Source of the DNA: Lindgomyces ingoldianus
Taxonomy: Eukaryota > Ascomycota > Dothideomycetes > Pleosporales > Lindgomycetaceae
Length of the DNA stretch: 30,448 bases
Assembly: GCF_010093535.1 (NCBI RefSeq)
Contig: NW_022985188.1
Coordinates: 406,633-437,080 of the forward strand
Direction: 5' to 3'
The position numbers were made by a program, and so were the translations under genes. Below are positions 9,894 through 20,824 of this stretch, piece after piece. The notes below the pieces were generated by a model. The model worked only from the letters and a program-made list of their open reading frames with translations, was not told the DNA's origin and did not search any database. Numbering within the stretch: the stretch's first letter is position 1; each line of letters begins with the position of its first letter.

Positions 9894-11322
9894 GTTGGAG
9901 GTTGTGAGCCCCTGGCTATTATCTAAATACCACTCGATATGAAAAACGTGCCTATAAAAGAGGGAAAGTATAAGAGACACCCCAGAGACAAAATAACCGA
10001 GCAAAGCCGCCAAATACAACTTCCTGGCTCAAAGGCACAAGACGTGGAAGAAAAGATGCCTAAAACATGAAGCAGGAAAGAAAACTAACTTTATATTAAG
10101 CCTCTGCAAGCGGCCTCCGCCCTAGGAGATAAATACTCAGCCTCTCCCATCCTGACCTACGACAAATTGGTACTAAACCAGTGAGGCTGAAGGGTGGGCA
10201 GTGGGCCTCACACCTCAACTTCACTCCACATGGTACCTATCGTGGAAAAGCTAGTCATAAAAACCCCCTTCAAGTCTTAGCGCGTGTTCTAGACAAAGTT
10301 CCAGCTCAATCAGCTCCGCTGTTCTGTCCATTCTCTGCGGACGGAACCCTGCCTGACCGGTCTCACATTCCCACGCACGAATCACCGCCTTGACTAGCCC
10401 GAGGAACCGTTGTGGATAAAACCCAATGACTTGAACAAGTGGCGGTGAAACCCTTGACCGCTGGACTGTCTAGCGGGCACTCCCGAATGCCCGTTTGCTA
10501 GTTTAAGGACGGAGGCGTGGCATGTAGGCTGCAGCACATAGTATGCATGCTGATGATGAGGGATAGAGGGCAAGATCGACTCCAAAAGCATATTGGCCGA
10601 CGTAACTGGGCGCAGGGGGAAAAGGGCGGAAAGGTGTGTGGCCTGCTTCTCGGTGGGAGCGATCCTCGCAGCTGGATCCACGGATGGTGTGGCTTGATCA
10701 TCCAAGCTGACACCGCCACAATTGAGCACTACCCCATGCATTGATGAACGGTCATTCCGCATCGTTTTCGTTCTCTCTCTTGTATGAAATTGTTTGTTGA
10801 GAGAACAGCACCAAGAATCAAAAAACTGCCCCAAATTCACAAGTGATCAAATATCCAAAACTCAAGTTCTCAATGGTATCATCCCCTTGATTTCCCATCC
10901 ACGCTACGGAATAGGGGTCCAATCCTCCATCCAAGTCTTGGTATAATGTAGCAACAACAACAGCGAACTCTCTCGTCTCATATGCTCAAAACATCAAGTG
11001 TGCCTACGCCCGAGTGTCATCCGGCTCAGCCTTCGACACATCATGCATATGCCGTCGGGCTCTCGAAACCCTAATATCGATCACAAATAGAAAGGTATTG
11101 TAAGAAAAGCATACGCACACCACACCACCATATCATCCTTCGATCCAAAATTCCAACATCATATATACTAGAAAAGCCTCACCCTCTTTCGTGCCGTGTA
11201 CTAAAGAAAGGGTGAGAAGGGATAAAGGATGCTGGAACAGAATGTATGGCTGATAAACGCCTATTCATGCGTGCAACACAGAGAGAGGACAAAAGAGCAG
11301 ATGGAGCAGTTAGAACAATAAC
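9894..11322. other. Intergenic region between BCS1-like and DUF1996 genes
   Basis: It contains the promoter side of the BCS1-like gene (left) and the 3' flank of the DUF1996 gene (right). Longer open frames here, for example 10394-10840 on the minus strand, lack a proper ATG and any family resemblance. At 11178-11216 an imperfect inverted repeat (CTCACCCTCTTT ... AAAGAAAGGGTGAG) could form a hairpin about 110 bases beyond the DUF1996 stop codon, perhaps in its 3' UTR. Confidence 0.5.
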
Positions 11323-13117
11323 TTAATATCGTCCCAACAATCCATGCTCGCGGTCTCGGCGATGCATATGGTGAACATGACGGCGATGTCGCGCAGCTGG
11401 TGTCGGTTCCACCGTCACCGTGATATCGACTTCCATGATCGCGACCTCGTACACGGTGCCGGCGCTCGTGTACGTAGATGTTGAGATCACATGGCCTTGC
11501 GGCTGCTCAGGCACAACTGGTGCGCTTGTAACAAAGGGTGGTGCTTCAGATACGACTGGGGTGCTCGTGGCGGCAATGGCGACCTCAGATGCCTGGGATA
11601 GGCCGGCATTGATGGCGGCGACGGAGATGCCACCACCATACTTGTCGGTAACAGCCGAGGTTGGCGCCTTGTACGACAACGTGGGAACCGGAGGGAGTTC
11701 TGTCGTTGCCGGAGGAGTGTATCCACCTGTAGGAGTCGCCGAGTCACCGGGTTGGACAAGTGAGGCGTATTCAGGGCCAGCTTGGATAGGCACATTTCCG
11801 CAAAGACCATCAGCTGGGCCGGCACAGTTGTCCTCTTTCAGAACATCAGGCATCTTGAACGTGCACTTGGCGCCTTCGGCTTCGGTCTGGAGAGTGAAAT
11901 GGCGGCAGTCGGCAATGTTGCCGGAGGGGTTAGTACAATCGTTGACGGCGGTTTGGAGGAAGTCGGGGTCCCAGCCTGTCATAAAGTCTCCGTGGTAGCC
12001 ATAGCCTGAGGTCATCAGTATGGTTTCGATGAACAAAATATCCGAGAAACGTACCAGTTGGGTCACCGTTAGAAAACACGAACTGTCCCGCCTGACCCTT
12101 GAAAGCAGCTGTGTTCCATATCGTTTCGAAGAACATTGATGGAACGCGAGTGTCGAAGCCCTCAGGACAAGTCCCATCATTGACAAGATCCGGATACGCC
12201 ATGTGATCTTTGTGGTTCTTCGCATCAAGATCCTTTCCATTCCAGCAAGAAGGGAAGAATATCTCGGCACGGATACCGTCAGCGCAGTTTTCATCCATGT
12301 ACTGCTTGTCAGGGAGGAAATGACGGTACATTGAACCCTCGGGGGTCTTCGCATAGTTTAGGCAGTTGAAACCCAGCGCCTTCTGTCCCAGCGCAAACTG
12401 CGTCTTGTCTTCAGGTCCCCAGTTCGACTTTGGTGGATCTGGGACCGGGCCGGAAAAGTTACGGAGGCGGGTGTCACCAGCCAGCATTCGGAAGTTCGCT
12501 GGGAAAGCCTTAATGTTTTCGCCATAGAGAAGATAGTACGCAAGCATGCCACCGACTTGCGGGACAAGCACGGTAGTGCCATTCTCGAAGATGAAGTTCA
12601 TAGAAGGAGTCCTGGATATCCGTGAGTAAACTCCTGGGCCAATGAACGTTCATGGTCGACCTACCAGTAAGCCGACTTGTCCTCCTTAACTCGGCATGAC
12701 GTGCACTCAGAAGCCCTGAGGTCGGCGTATGTCGTATCCATTCCGAAATCTGCGTGCAAGCATTAGCGAGTTGATGCTTAGCCATGAAACCTATCCTGCC
12801 TCATGTGCTAACAAGCTTTCGAAACCGCTTGACATTTCCAGTGAAAAGGGATGGTTCGCGCAGGGCGATCAGGGTTTCCCATGCCCGTGCCCAGAGGAGA
12901 AGATCTCTTATGCGTTCGAACAAGGTGGAGAAGTGGAGCCTGTTTACTTACTGCTTCCGCCGTGGATGACATGTCCATGGTTGGCGATTTCATTCGGCTC
13001 AACGAGAGGATCTATACGCGCCAGTCCAGTGCGAGAATGACATTCCATGCGCCAGAAAGCATCGGCGGCGCCGGATAAGAGGCCGACGATGGCTGCGAAG
13101 GAGGTAGCTGACTTCAT
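11323..13117 (-). CDS. Secreted DUF1996 domain protein
   Basis: Gene model complement(join(11323..12005,12055..12611,12665..12749,12952..13117)), 496 aa, introns of 202, 53 and 49 bp. All junctions keep frame and restore DUF1996 motifs: H-G-G-S|N-F-G-M, Y-W|T-P-S-M and G-D-P-T-G|Y-G-Y-H-G-D. The ATG at 13115-13117 gives a signal peptide ending about A-A-D-A (20), directly followed by F-W-R-M-E-C, the usual mature start. DUF1996 spans about 21-300 and is cysteine-containing, as expected for a secreted protein. A Pro/Ser/Thr-rich, probably O-glycosylated linker follows, and the protein ends in a His/Arg-rich tail (R-H-R-R-H-V-H-H-M-H-R-R-D). The biochemical function of DUF1996 is unknown; a cell-wall or extracellular role is inferred. 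There is no GPI signal and no WSC domain. Confidence 0.92.
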
Positions 13118-15788
13118 CTTCTGGCGATGGGTGAATCGTGGATTGGGAATGGTGTCCAAGATGACGATTGTGAGCGCAAAGGTAGTTTTAACTGGAGTGC
13201 GCCGTGAATGTTCCAGAGGCGACTAGATACAAGCGTCTGCAGTCCGTTCGTTGGTTTGGTTGTGTATCTCTTCTACCACCACGTGTTGGACGATGTGATG
13301 AGACGTTCGCGGAAGAGATGTGACGGTTCACAAAAGTCGATTCGTGTTGATAAATCAAGTATCCCAGGTAGTGAAGATGGTGTTGGTACTCTTTTCCCCA
13401 GCCGCCAGGACTTCCCAATTTGTAAATCCGTCCCCTACACAGTATGCACAACGAAAAGGAGCGTGAGTCCGAAACTTTGCAAAAGCCGGATGATAATGCC
13501 TCTAGCGAACGAAGATGCTGAGAAACCAGCGGTAAAGAATGACAAGATTGCACCGCAAGGGCGAGCGCGAGAAAGAAGGGAGAGACAGGGAAAGAGGGGA
13601 AAAGAATACCAACCAAGACCGAACGCACGATGGTGTTTTGCACAGAAATGAAGGAATGCTCTTGTTTAAAAGAGGTGAAACCCTGATTAGCCTGGGTGCC
13701 ACTAGGATGGCTCGGTAGTGGTACAAGGAACAGGGAATGCGCTAGCGCGCAAACAGACGACTGAAACAGTCCAAGGGATCGCTGAGGGGCAGACACCGGA
13801 GGGTAGATGGAGTCTTGCAATTCACCGTAGCCTCAGGCACCTATCGCCACATCCTGAGGTTCTTTTTCAAGAACCCAACATGCCACTCTTCTCAGCAAGA
13901 TAGATTACCCTCACACATCCTATTTCACTCCCTCTCCCATGCCATGCTGCAATCCGCCTAGGATACCTACCACGACACCGCATCAATCATAAGATCGCCC
14001 TGCGTTTCCCCAAGCCCGGCGCGCACCCGCTCTTGAGAATCCTCCGTGCGCTTGCACTGCGCAATCCGCAATCTCCTCTTCGCCCAAAATATCTATTATC
14101 GACTCCGGTCGACATCATGAGTGACAAGTCTCTCACAAGTCCCAGTTTTTCGCGGCGGATCGTAACCTCCCTCTATCAGTGCACCAGAGTTCATCGTCCT
14201 CTGAGTCCATCGTCCTCTCCTATCCATCTGCCGATACCCTAATCTAAGACTAGATGTACGGAGTGTCTGGGGAAGAAACGACGTTGCTGCTTGAGCTTCG
14301 TCTTGCGAAACTCCAAGCGGACCCCTTCCTCCGCATCGTGAGGTGTTAACGAAATTACACCGGGTCTCCACCCCTCCTCTGCCACAATGACCCGCCTGTT
14401 ACTCACCGCCATCGCGGTCAAGCAGCAGATACTAGGTCGCAACGCCGCACGCCACCACCCTAGCCCCAGCCTAGTCCAGTCCAATAGGTATCGACAGATA
14501 TACTTTCACGTCCGGACCCCTAGATTCCAGGATTTAAGTAAGCGCTCTCGCCCTCATGCCTCGCGCACAATTTCCAGCCGCACAAGGCCAACAGATGCAA
14601 AGCCTATCGATACCATCCCACGCGAAAGCCAACGATCGCACCACCCCTTGGCTGCGGCTCCAGCGCTCCAATCGTATCTTTTGAATCGTTCCCTGTCAGA
14701 TTCCATCGTGCTTGTGCTCAATACGTCCACGATAATTGTGAATTTTTGTAAACGACGAGGCGGCTGCCGCTAGCCTCGGCTGACTTACGAAGATTAATTG
14801 AAGCTGAAGAGACGTATAATAATAGTATTCTGGTCCGTCCCACGGTAATCATCGCAAGTGCTGGCTGCTGTGCCACGAGGCGAACCTGCCCCGCCCAGAG
14901 TCTCCTCGTAGTGAATAAATTACACTCCACTTCCACCATACCAACATTCCTTCATCCCCTTCCTTCAAAGATGCATGGCACTTCACGCTCACGCTCAGCC
15001 ACACAATCACCGTATGATTTATAAATCCATAACCAGAGATCGATGGATTGGCGTGGTTTGGCTTGGGTCTGGTCTTTGTATTTCCGAGAGCGAAGGATCC
15101 GTGGTCTGGAACGGTAATATCTACGGATGGCGTGTGCCGCACACCTGGCTGGCGGTCGAGAGTATGTGCCTGATGTGAGCCTGCCCAGACTCCTTGGATC
15201 CCAGGAACGCGCGGGCAAATGAATATTCCAAGAGGATTGCCTGTCTGCCTGCAGGCCAAAAGCCGGAGCAGCATCACACTGAAACTCACAGCAGTGGTAA
15301 GAAAGAGAGATGGGTGTTGCAACTGCACAGTAATTGCAATTCAAAAAAATAATAATGCATTTGCGCACCCAACTCTCACCCAAGTCCTCGTCTAGATGGC
15401 TAGAAAGGTATCCAGTCTATGCGATGCATGCATGTGTGCATGCAACAAAACCCTCTGCATCATCCACCCTCTCCGCAAGAACAGGGGGGTATACTCCGTC
15501 ACATTTGCAAATATGATAATGCGCCGTTCATCAGCTTGCGGAGTCGTGCAACCGCACGCAACGCCATACCGTAATCCTTGGTCCTGTCGTCAAACCCATG
15601 CGCCTTCTCAAACACGTACGCAGAATCAATCAGACACGGACCCTGCATCGGCATCTGCACACGACATCACGATGCCTGATCGCCGTGCCCCTCACTTGCA
15701 GTCGAGCGTCACTCTAGCTAGACAGCTTTCTCGACCCTGTCCAGTCCGTCTAGCACGTAATCCGGACAAGGAGACAATCTATCCATCT
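13118..15788. other. Long gene-less interval (about 2.7 kb)
   Basis: It lies between the start of the DUF1996 gene and the end of the LCCL gene. Several open frames of 60-200 codons occur on both strands, but none has a family motif, a consistent exon structure or protein-like composition. The 15425-15444 stretch (TGCATGCATGTGTGCATGCA) is a near-palindromic TGCA-rich element. The first part is probably the DUF1996 promoter and leader, the last part the 3' UTR of the LCCL gene. A non-coding transcript or lineage-specific gene cannot be excluded. Confidence 0.45.
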
Positions 15789-17755
15789 TTACGAATGTCC
15801 CGACCCCATTTCCGTCCAACCCCCATCCGTCCGCCACACGCCCGCTGTCGTGTAATCTCCACGACTACTGCCATTCATAAACGCAAAGCGGAAGTATTCC
15901 GGCATATCCACCTCATGTCTCAACCACGTAAACGAGTTCATTCCACGATCCTCATACCCCCTGAACCTCTCTACATCATTGACTAGCACACTCATACCAT
16001 CATATCTCTCTAGATGTGGAAGCGGCCACTCAAAGGTGATGTTCGGCGTTAATAGCCCCCCGAAATTATTATGTATCACAGGCCGGAAGATGGCGGGGAG
16101 GGAGCTGCCCTGCGGAGCGTCGCCGCGGAGTTCGCCGGGTGTTTGGAGAATGCTGTCGAAGCCCCAGCGCGCGATACCATTAATGAAAAGGCCGATGAGG
16201 ATGCCTTGGAAGAGCAGGCTAGGCCGGTTTTGCATGGCGGTTCCCGGCACAAGGAGGAGGCCTAAGATGTAGTGGTGGATGCGGACATGCATTTTTGGGA
16301 CGGCGACGAGAGAGAGAAGAACGCCCACGAAGAGGCCGTAGACGGCGAGGTACCGCGGTAGGCGGCCTTCGATACGGATTGCCCATGCCTGGCCAAGCGC
16401 AATGGAGAAGAGAGTAAGCACGATGATGATCAGTGCGGGTACTGCCCCGGGTTGTTGTTTGATGTCGTGAGGCGTGAGGCGCTCAATTGGGATCTTGTCG
16501 AAGGTGTAGTTGTTCAAGGCGCCAACCCAACATCCCCCTAGCCAAAGGATAGTCTTTTCTATCTGGGCGTGGAGGCCCTGCAATTGCCGCCTGACGCAAT
16601 ACTGGTATACAACAAACATACAAAAACTAGCTGGCAATAATCTGCCGAGAGCGACGCTAACAATGGCATAGTAATCGGTGAGATTTGGGGGATCGGACGC
16701 CAGCGCCACGTGGAAGAATATGCCTAGAAATACCGATGGAAAGAAAACGGCCGGAGATGTGGTGAAAAGTGACATGAGAATTGTAAAAGTAAGAGAAACG
16801 CCAAGAAGTGGCCAGCGGAGGTCTCGGCACTTCGACGCAGTGCCGGACAAAAATGAGAAAGACTTGGGGAAATAAGAATCGAAAGCAATACTCGTGATAT
16901 GCTTCCTGTTGACGCTGGGAAAGTTGCTTCTTTCCCCAACCAGAGAGACAACCCCGCAGCCGCCGGTTTCGTCGCTGATGAATCCTGCATGGATTGCTGC
17001 GCCACAAATGAAGGAATCAGCGCGGTAGAAGGTATGTTCGAGGGTCTCGGGCTCATCTGTTGGGCCACCAACAACTAGAGGTCGGTAATTTACTTCCTGA
17101 TCTCCAACAGGATGGGGGTTTAGCAATTGCACACGCCTGCAATTTGCTGGACAGCGGAACGTCACGGTGCTGTTTTCAAAAGGACGGCAGAGGTCCCCAT
17201 TCAGACCGCACCCGTTTCCATCACTCCTATAGTGCTATTAGATGCAAATTGCACCCAACCTAGGACTCGACATGCTTACCAAAATCTGTCCGTGCAACTA
17301 ATCCGCACGGGAGGGCCGTGGCCAGGAATATCCGCCGCAAATGCGGAGCGATGCAGGACCAGCCCGAAACTCAACAGCCAACAAACATAAAAGAACATCA
17401 ACAGGAAGACCTTGTGCTTCCTCTTTGGGAAATAGTTATGCAGGAATTGAATGGGCGCTGTCTGTACACGAGGGAAGAAGGGGTGTATCCTCCATGGCCT
17501 CGGAGGCTGGGGGCCCTTGACCCATTTCTTGGTGGCCCGCCACGCGCGCTGGAATCGCGGCGGAATGTATTTCTTTACATGATAAGGTTCCTGGGGTATG
17601 TAGTATTCCTCGTCGGAGGCTTCGGATCCGTGGATGAGGACCGTGTCGGAGATGGCGGAGTGGTTAGAGTGGTAGGAGAAGACACTGGCCGAGTCGTCAT
17701 CGCGGTAGACGTGGGGAGGAGCACCCTCGTCATCCAAATCGTCCGACGGTCCCAT
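15789..17755 (-). CDS. LCCL domain-containing multi-pass membrane protein
   Basis: Gene model complement(join(15789..17226,17280..17755)), 637 aa, one 53-bp intron (GTAAGC...TATAG). The junction restores C-T-D-R-F-W-S-D-G-N-G-C-G-L-N-G at the start of the LCCL domain (about 160-285), which carries C-P-A-N-C, V-G-D-Q-E-V-N-Y and F-I-C-G-A-A-I-H-A-G, all diagnostic. The ATG at 17755 (M-G-P-S-D-D-L-D) was preferred over upstream in-frame codons because it begins an acidic cytosolic N-terminus, while the upstream part is low-complexity Pro/Ser. A membrane helix (about 120-145, L-L-M-F-F-Y-V-C-W-L-L) precedes the LCCL domain, and roughly seven more helices follow. The C-terminal region (about 520-637) is hydrophilic with several N-glycosylation sequons. 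The domain is presumably luminal or extracellular; its function in fungi is unknown. Confidence 0.9.
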
Positions 17756-18520
17756 AGCCGGGATATGTTCGAGCTCGTGGCGGGAACTGTGGGGAGACAG
17801 GTTTGCGGTTTGTGGGATTCGGGAGAGGTGCCACGAAGCTCTGTGAGGCTGGGCTGGGCTGGGGGATGGTGGGGCCGCGGGGACAACGAGGGTAGGGAAT
17901 GCGGGGGGGGGGGGGAGGAAGGATGTGGACGAGAAAGAGAGAAAGAAAGAATAAGTTTTTAAAGGAGAGGAATGGTGGATGGAGAGGGAAGCGGATGATT
18001 GAGAGTTGGTGAGAGAAACGAACGAGCTGGGGCTGCTGTTGCGGTGTGCAGCACACCCTGCAGGTGTCGGCCCCATGGCTGTCGGAGCATTCTCACACGG
18101 GCCAAGGCTATCTATCAGCCCTACACGTCAGTGACAATGAGGTGGACAACGGCTTTGCCTCGAGAGTTGCCCAGCAGTTCTGGCACATGGCTTCACTTCA
18201 TCTTTGTATCCAACAGAGCCAAGCCTGCTCTGCCGTGCCTGCAGTGTGTATGCGTCCCGTCGAGATTTAGGTTTAGTGAACAGACCCGTCGTCATGGATG
18301 TGTGCATGTCCGCATGTATGCATGTCTGCCGCCCGCATTTCTAAGCTCGCTCTTATCGCGGCGTATCTGCCAGCTATCACTGGGTGTTGCGGACAAGCTG
18401 CGGACGAGCTCGCCTACTTCTTCGCAATTCACTCCCTTAATGTCGCAATAGCCATTTACCTGGACTATTCTCCAGCTTTAGATAGCTTATACATAGAGAG
18501 AGCCGCGTTTCCCCCACATT
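17756..18520. promoter_or_regulatory. Divergent promoter region between the LCCL and aminotransferase genes
   Basis: 765 bp separate the two start codons, which point away from each other, so both promoters must lie here. The LCCL-side leader is strongly pyrimidine-rich on its coding strand and contains a 13-base homopolymer (C on the mRNA strand, 17903-17915) and repeated GGGCT units (about 17845-17862). Such CT-rich leaders are common in filamentous fungi. No specific transcription-factor site is claimed. Confidence 0.6.
17903..17915. repeat. 13-base G homopolymer (C13 in the LCCL mRNA sense)
   Basis: Thirteen consecutive G on the plus strand, about 148 bases upstream of the LCCL gene start codon. 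It is prone to replication slippage and to sequencing error. Confidence 0.9.
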
Positions 18521-20367
18521 ATGGCTTACGAAGGCAGCCTCGACCCGGCAAGCTTCCCTTCTCCAGTCGATCTGTCCCACCACCTCTCCCGCAGCACCGT
18601 CGCCCGTGAGGCGTCAAGTGTCAAAAAATTCTACAAGTACTTCGCCATTCCTGGCATTGGCCAATTAGCAGGAGGTATGGTTTCGATGACCCGTGGGGTG
18701 CAGAATGCTGAAGACAGTCTATCACAGGCCTCCCAAACGACAAGTACTTCCCCTATGATACCCTTGAGGCCAAGGTTGCGCTGCCAAATCGATGGAAGCC
18801 GACGCCCAATAATCCTGTAGACCCTCCCATCGCCGAGCTCGCATCGTTGTCTCTCTCGAAAGACTCCAAAGACGATCCGCCGGCTTCGCGCCTCGTGGTG
18901 CCGCACGACTCTGGAGCTGCTGACCCCTTGCGCATGATCGATTTGAAGTCAGCACTGCAGTATGGCACTGCCCAGGGATACCCGTCTCTGTACAACTTTA
19001 TTCGGCAGTTCACCCGAGAGAACCTGCATCCGTTCGTCCCATACAAAGACGGGCCTGAGGTAATCCTGACCTGTGGATCGACTGATGGATTTGGGAAGAC
19101 TATCCAGGCGCTGAGCAACGAATGGTCCGAGAGCCACGATCCCATAGACGAGAGACCGGGTCTACTGGTCGAGTACTACTGCTACATGAATGCTGTACAA
19201 ACCGCGAAGCCGAGGGGCCTGAATGTTGTGCCCGTCGCTATCGACGATGAGGGCATGCGCGCTTCCGGAGAAGGTGGCCTGGAAGACGTGCTGGACAACT
19301 GGGACTTCACCAAAGGCCGCCGCCCGCATCTCATGTACACCGTGACAATTGGCCAGAACCCAACCAGCGGGACGTTGAGTGTTGCCCGTCGCAAAGAAAT
19401 ATACGCCCTATGCGCAAAATATGACATAATCATCATCGAAGACGATCCGTACTGGTACTTACAGTTCCCTTCCGCCTCCCCGTACGCCTCACCTCCAACT
19501 CCAGCCAAATCCTCCGGCTTCGAGTTCCTAGATTCCTTGATCCCATCATATCTCTCGGTGGATTACCAAGGCCGCGTCGTGCGCCTCGACACCTTCTCCA
19601 AAACTGTAGCCCCGGGATGTCGTCTCGGCTGGATAACAGCCCAACCCGCCCTCATCGAACGCATCCTCCGCATCACAGAGACCAGCACTCAACAGCCCTC
19701 CGGGTTCGTGCAATCCATGATCGCAGAACTCGTCATGGGGCCCCAGAGCTCCTCGGATGGCGGACGTGGCGGCGCCGCAGATGGCAGTGGCTGGAAAGTC
19801 GACGGATGGGTTCGCTGGCTTGCGGGTCTGCGCGGGAACTACGAGCGTCGAATGAACGCTATGTGCGATATCCTCGACGCTGGAAAACACGTAGTTAAAG
19901 CCGGGCGCCGAAACTCCCTTTCCGAAGTTGCAAATGAAGAAGACGACTGGGCTGTCGTGGAGACAACCAAAATGTACGATTTCGTGCGTCCGCTAGGCGG
20001 CATGTTCGTCTGGATTCGGTTTGATTTCTCCACACATCCTCTTCGAAAGCAAGTCGACGCTCCTCGGCTCTCTCGCGCGCTGTGGGTGTTCTGGGCTACA
20101 AAGCCGTATCTGTGTCTCGTTAGCCCCGGCAACATCTTTTCGCCCACTCAAGAGATTCGTGAGGCCGATTCTTTCAATTGCTTCCGTCTATGCTTTGCAG
20201 CGTGTCCAGAGGACGAATTGGAGCCTATTTCTCAGCGGTTTGCGGACGGTGCGAGAGATTTTTGGAGGATTAAGTCGAAGGAGAAAATTGATAAGTTGTT
20301 GCAGGATGAGGATGATGATGTGGCAAGTGCTGATGCTGGAATGGCGCTTTTAACGGGGATGTGTTAG
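18521..20367 (+). CDS. PLP-dependent aminotransferase class I/II (aromatic aminotransferase Aro8-like)
   Basis: Gene model join(18521..18674,18728..20367), 597 aa, one 53-bp intron (GTATGG...CACAG). The splice restores Q-L-A-G-G-L-P-N-D-K-Y-F-P, the conserved N-terminal block of this fold-type I family. Landmarks: G-S-T-D-G-F (phosphate binding), G-Q-N-P-T-S-G-T (substrate/PLP Asn at 262), I-I-E-D-D-P-Y-W-Y (Asp near 290, Tyr 293), the Schiff-base lysine in D-T-F-S-K-T-V-A-P-G-C-R-L-G-W (K343) and the carboxylate-binding arginine in N-C-F-R-L-C-F (R538). It resembles fungal Aro8/aminoadipate-type transaminases acting on aromatic or 2-oxo acid substrates in the cytosol; exact specificity cannot be read. 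It is longer than bacterial relatives because of loops around 305-325 and 395-420. The acidic C-terminal tail is D/E-rich. Confidence 0.92.
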
Positions 20368-20824
20368 GTCTGGGTGCAAATGTTCTGAGGGAAGTGATGG
20401 CATCTGGCTGTCTGGGTGGGATATTCAAGCTGAATCCTGGATTCTGGATCTCCTGGTATAGTAAGGGGTGGGTAGGAAGGCATATAAGAGGTACACCCCA
20501 ATAAGGTTATTTTATAGAACGCAGGTCTCGTAAGCGTATCGAAATCGGCAATTTGGATGGGCGAGGAGGATAGTAGGCTTGAAAGACATACACACATAAC
20601 TTGAAAGCTGCACAAAGCTGGCACCCCGCTTCAAGCACCCATTATATTTCCTAATTCCAATTTAAGAGGGACTTGCTTTGTTTCTGTCCCTCCAATTCAC
20701 CGGCCTGGTAATTTCGTGACACTACTGTACAAATTCAAAGCGGAAATCATGCACGTCAGTCTGAAGAGGATGTGTAATATGGGCAAACTAGCCCTCTTCC
20801 CTACCCTTCTCACCCCTCCTCCCA
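20368..20824. other. Convergent 3' intergenic region
   Basis: It lies between the stop codons of the aminotransferase (plus) and the DUF4243 gene (minus) and must hold both 3' ends. No coding sequence or strong structure seen. The last 110 bases are C-rich. Confidence 0.6.

Noticed and set aside
10394..10840. 148-codon minus-strand open frame
   Set aside because: It begins with GTG, has no family resemblance and its composition looks random.
11178..11216. Imperfect inverted repeat as a terminator
   Set aside because: Hairpin terminators are not used by RNA polymerase II; it may simply be 3' UTR structure.
11420..11998. 192-codon plus-strand frame opposite the DUF1996 gene
   Set aside because: It is a shadow of the Pro/Ser/Thr-rich third-codon pattern of the real gene on the minus strand.
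14387..14773. 128-codon plus-strand open frame starting at an ATG
   Set aside because: Arg/Ser/His-rich random-looking composition, no domain, no splice partner.
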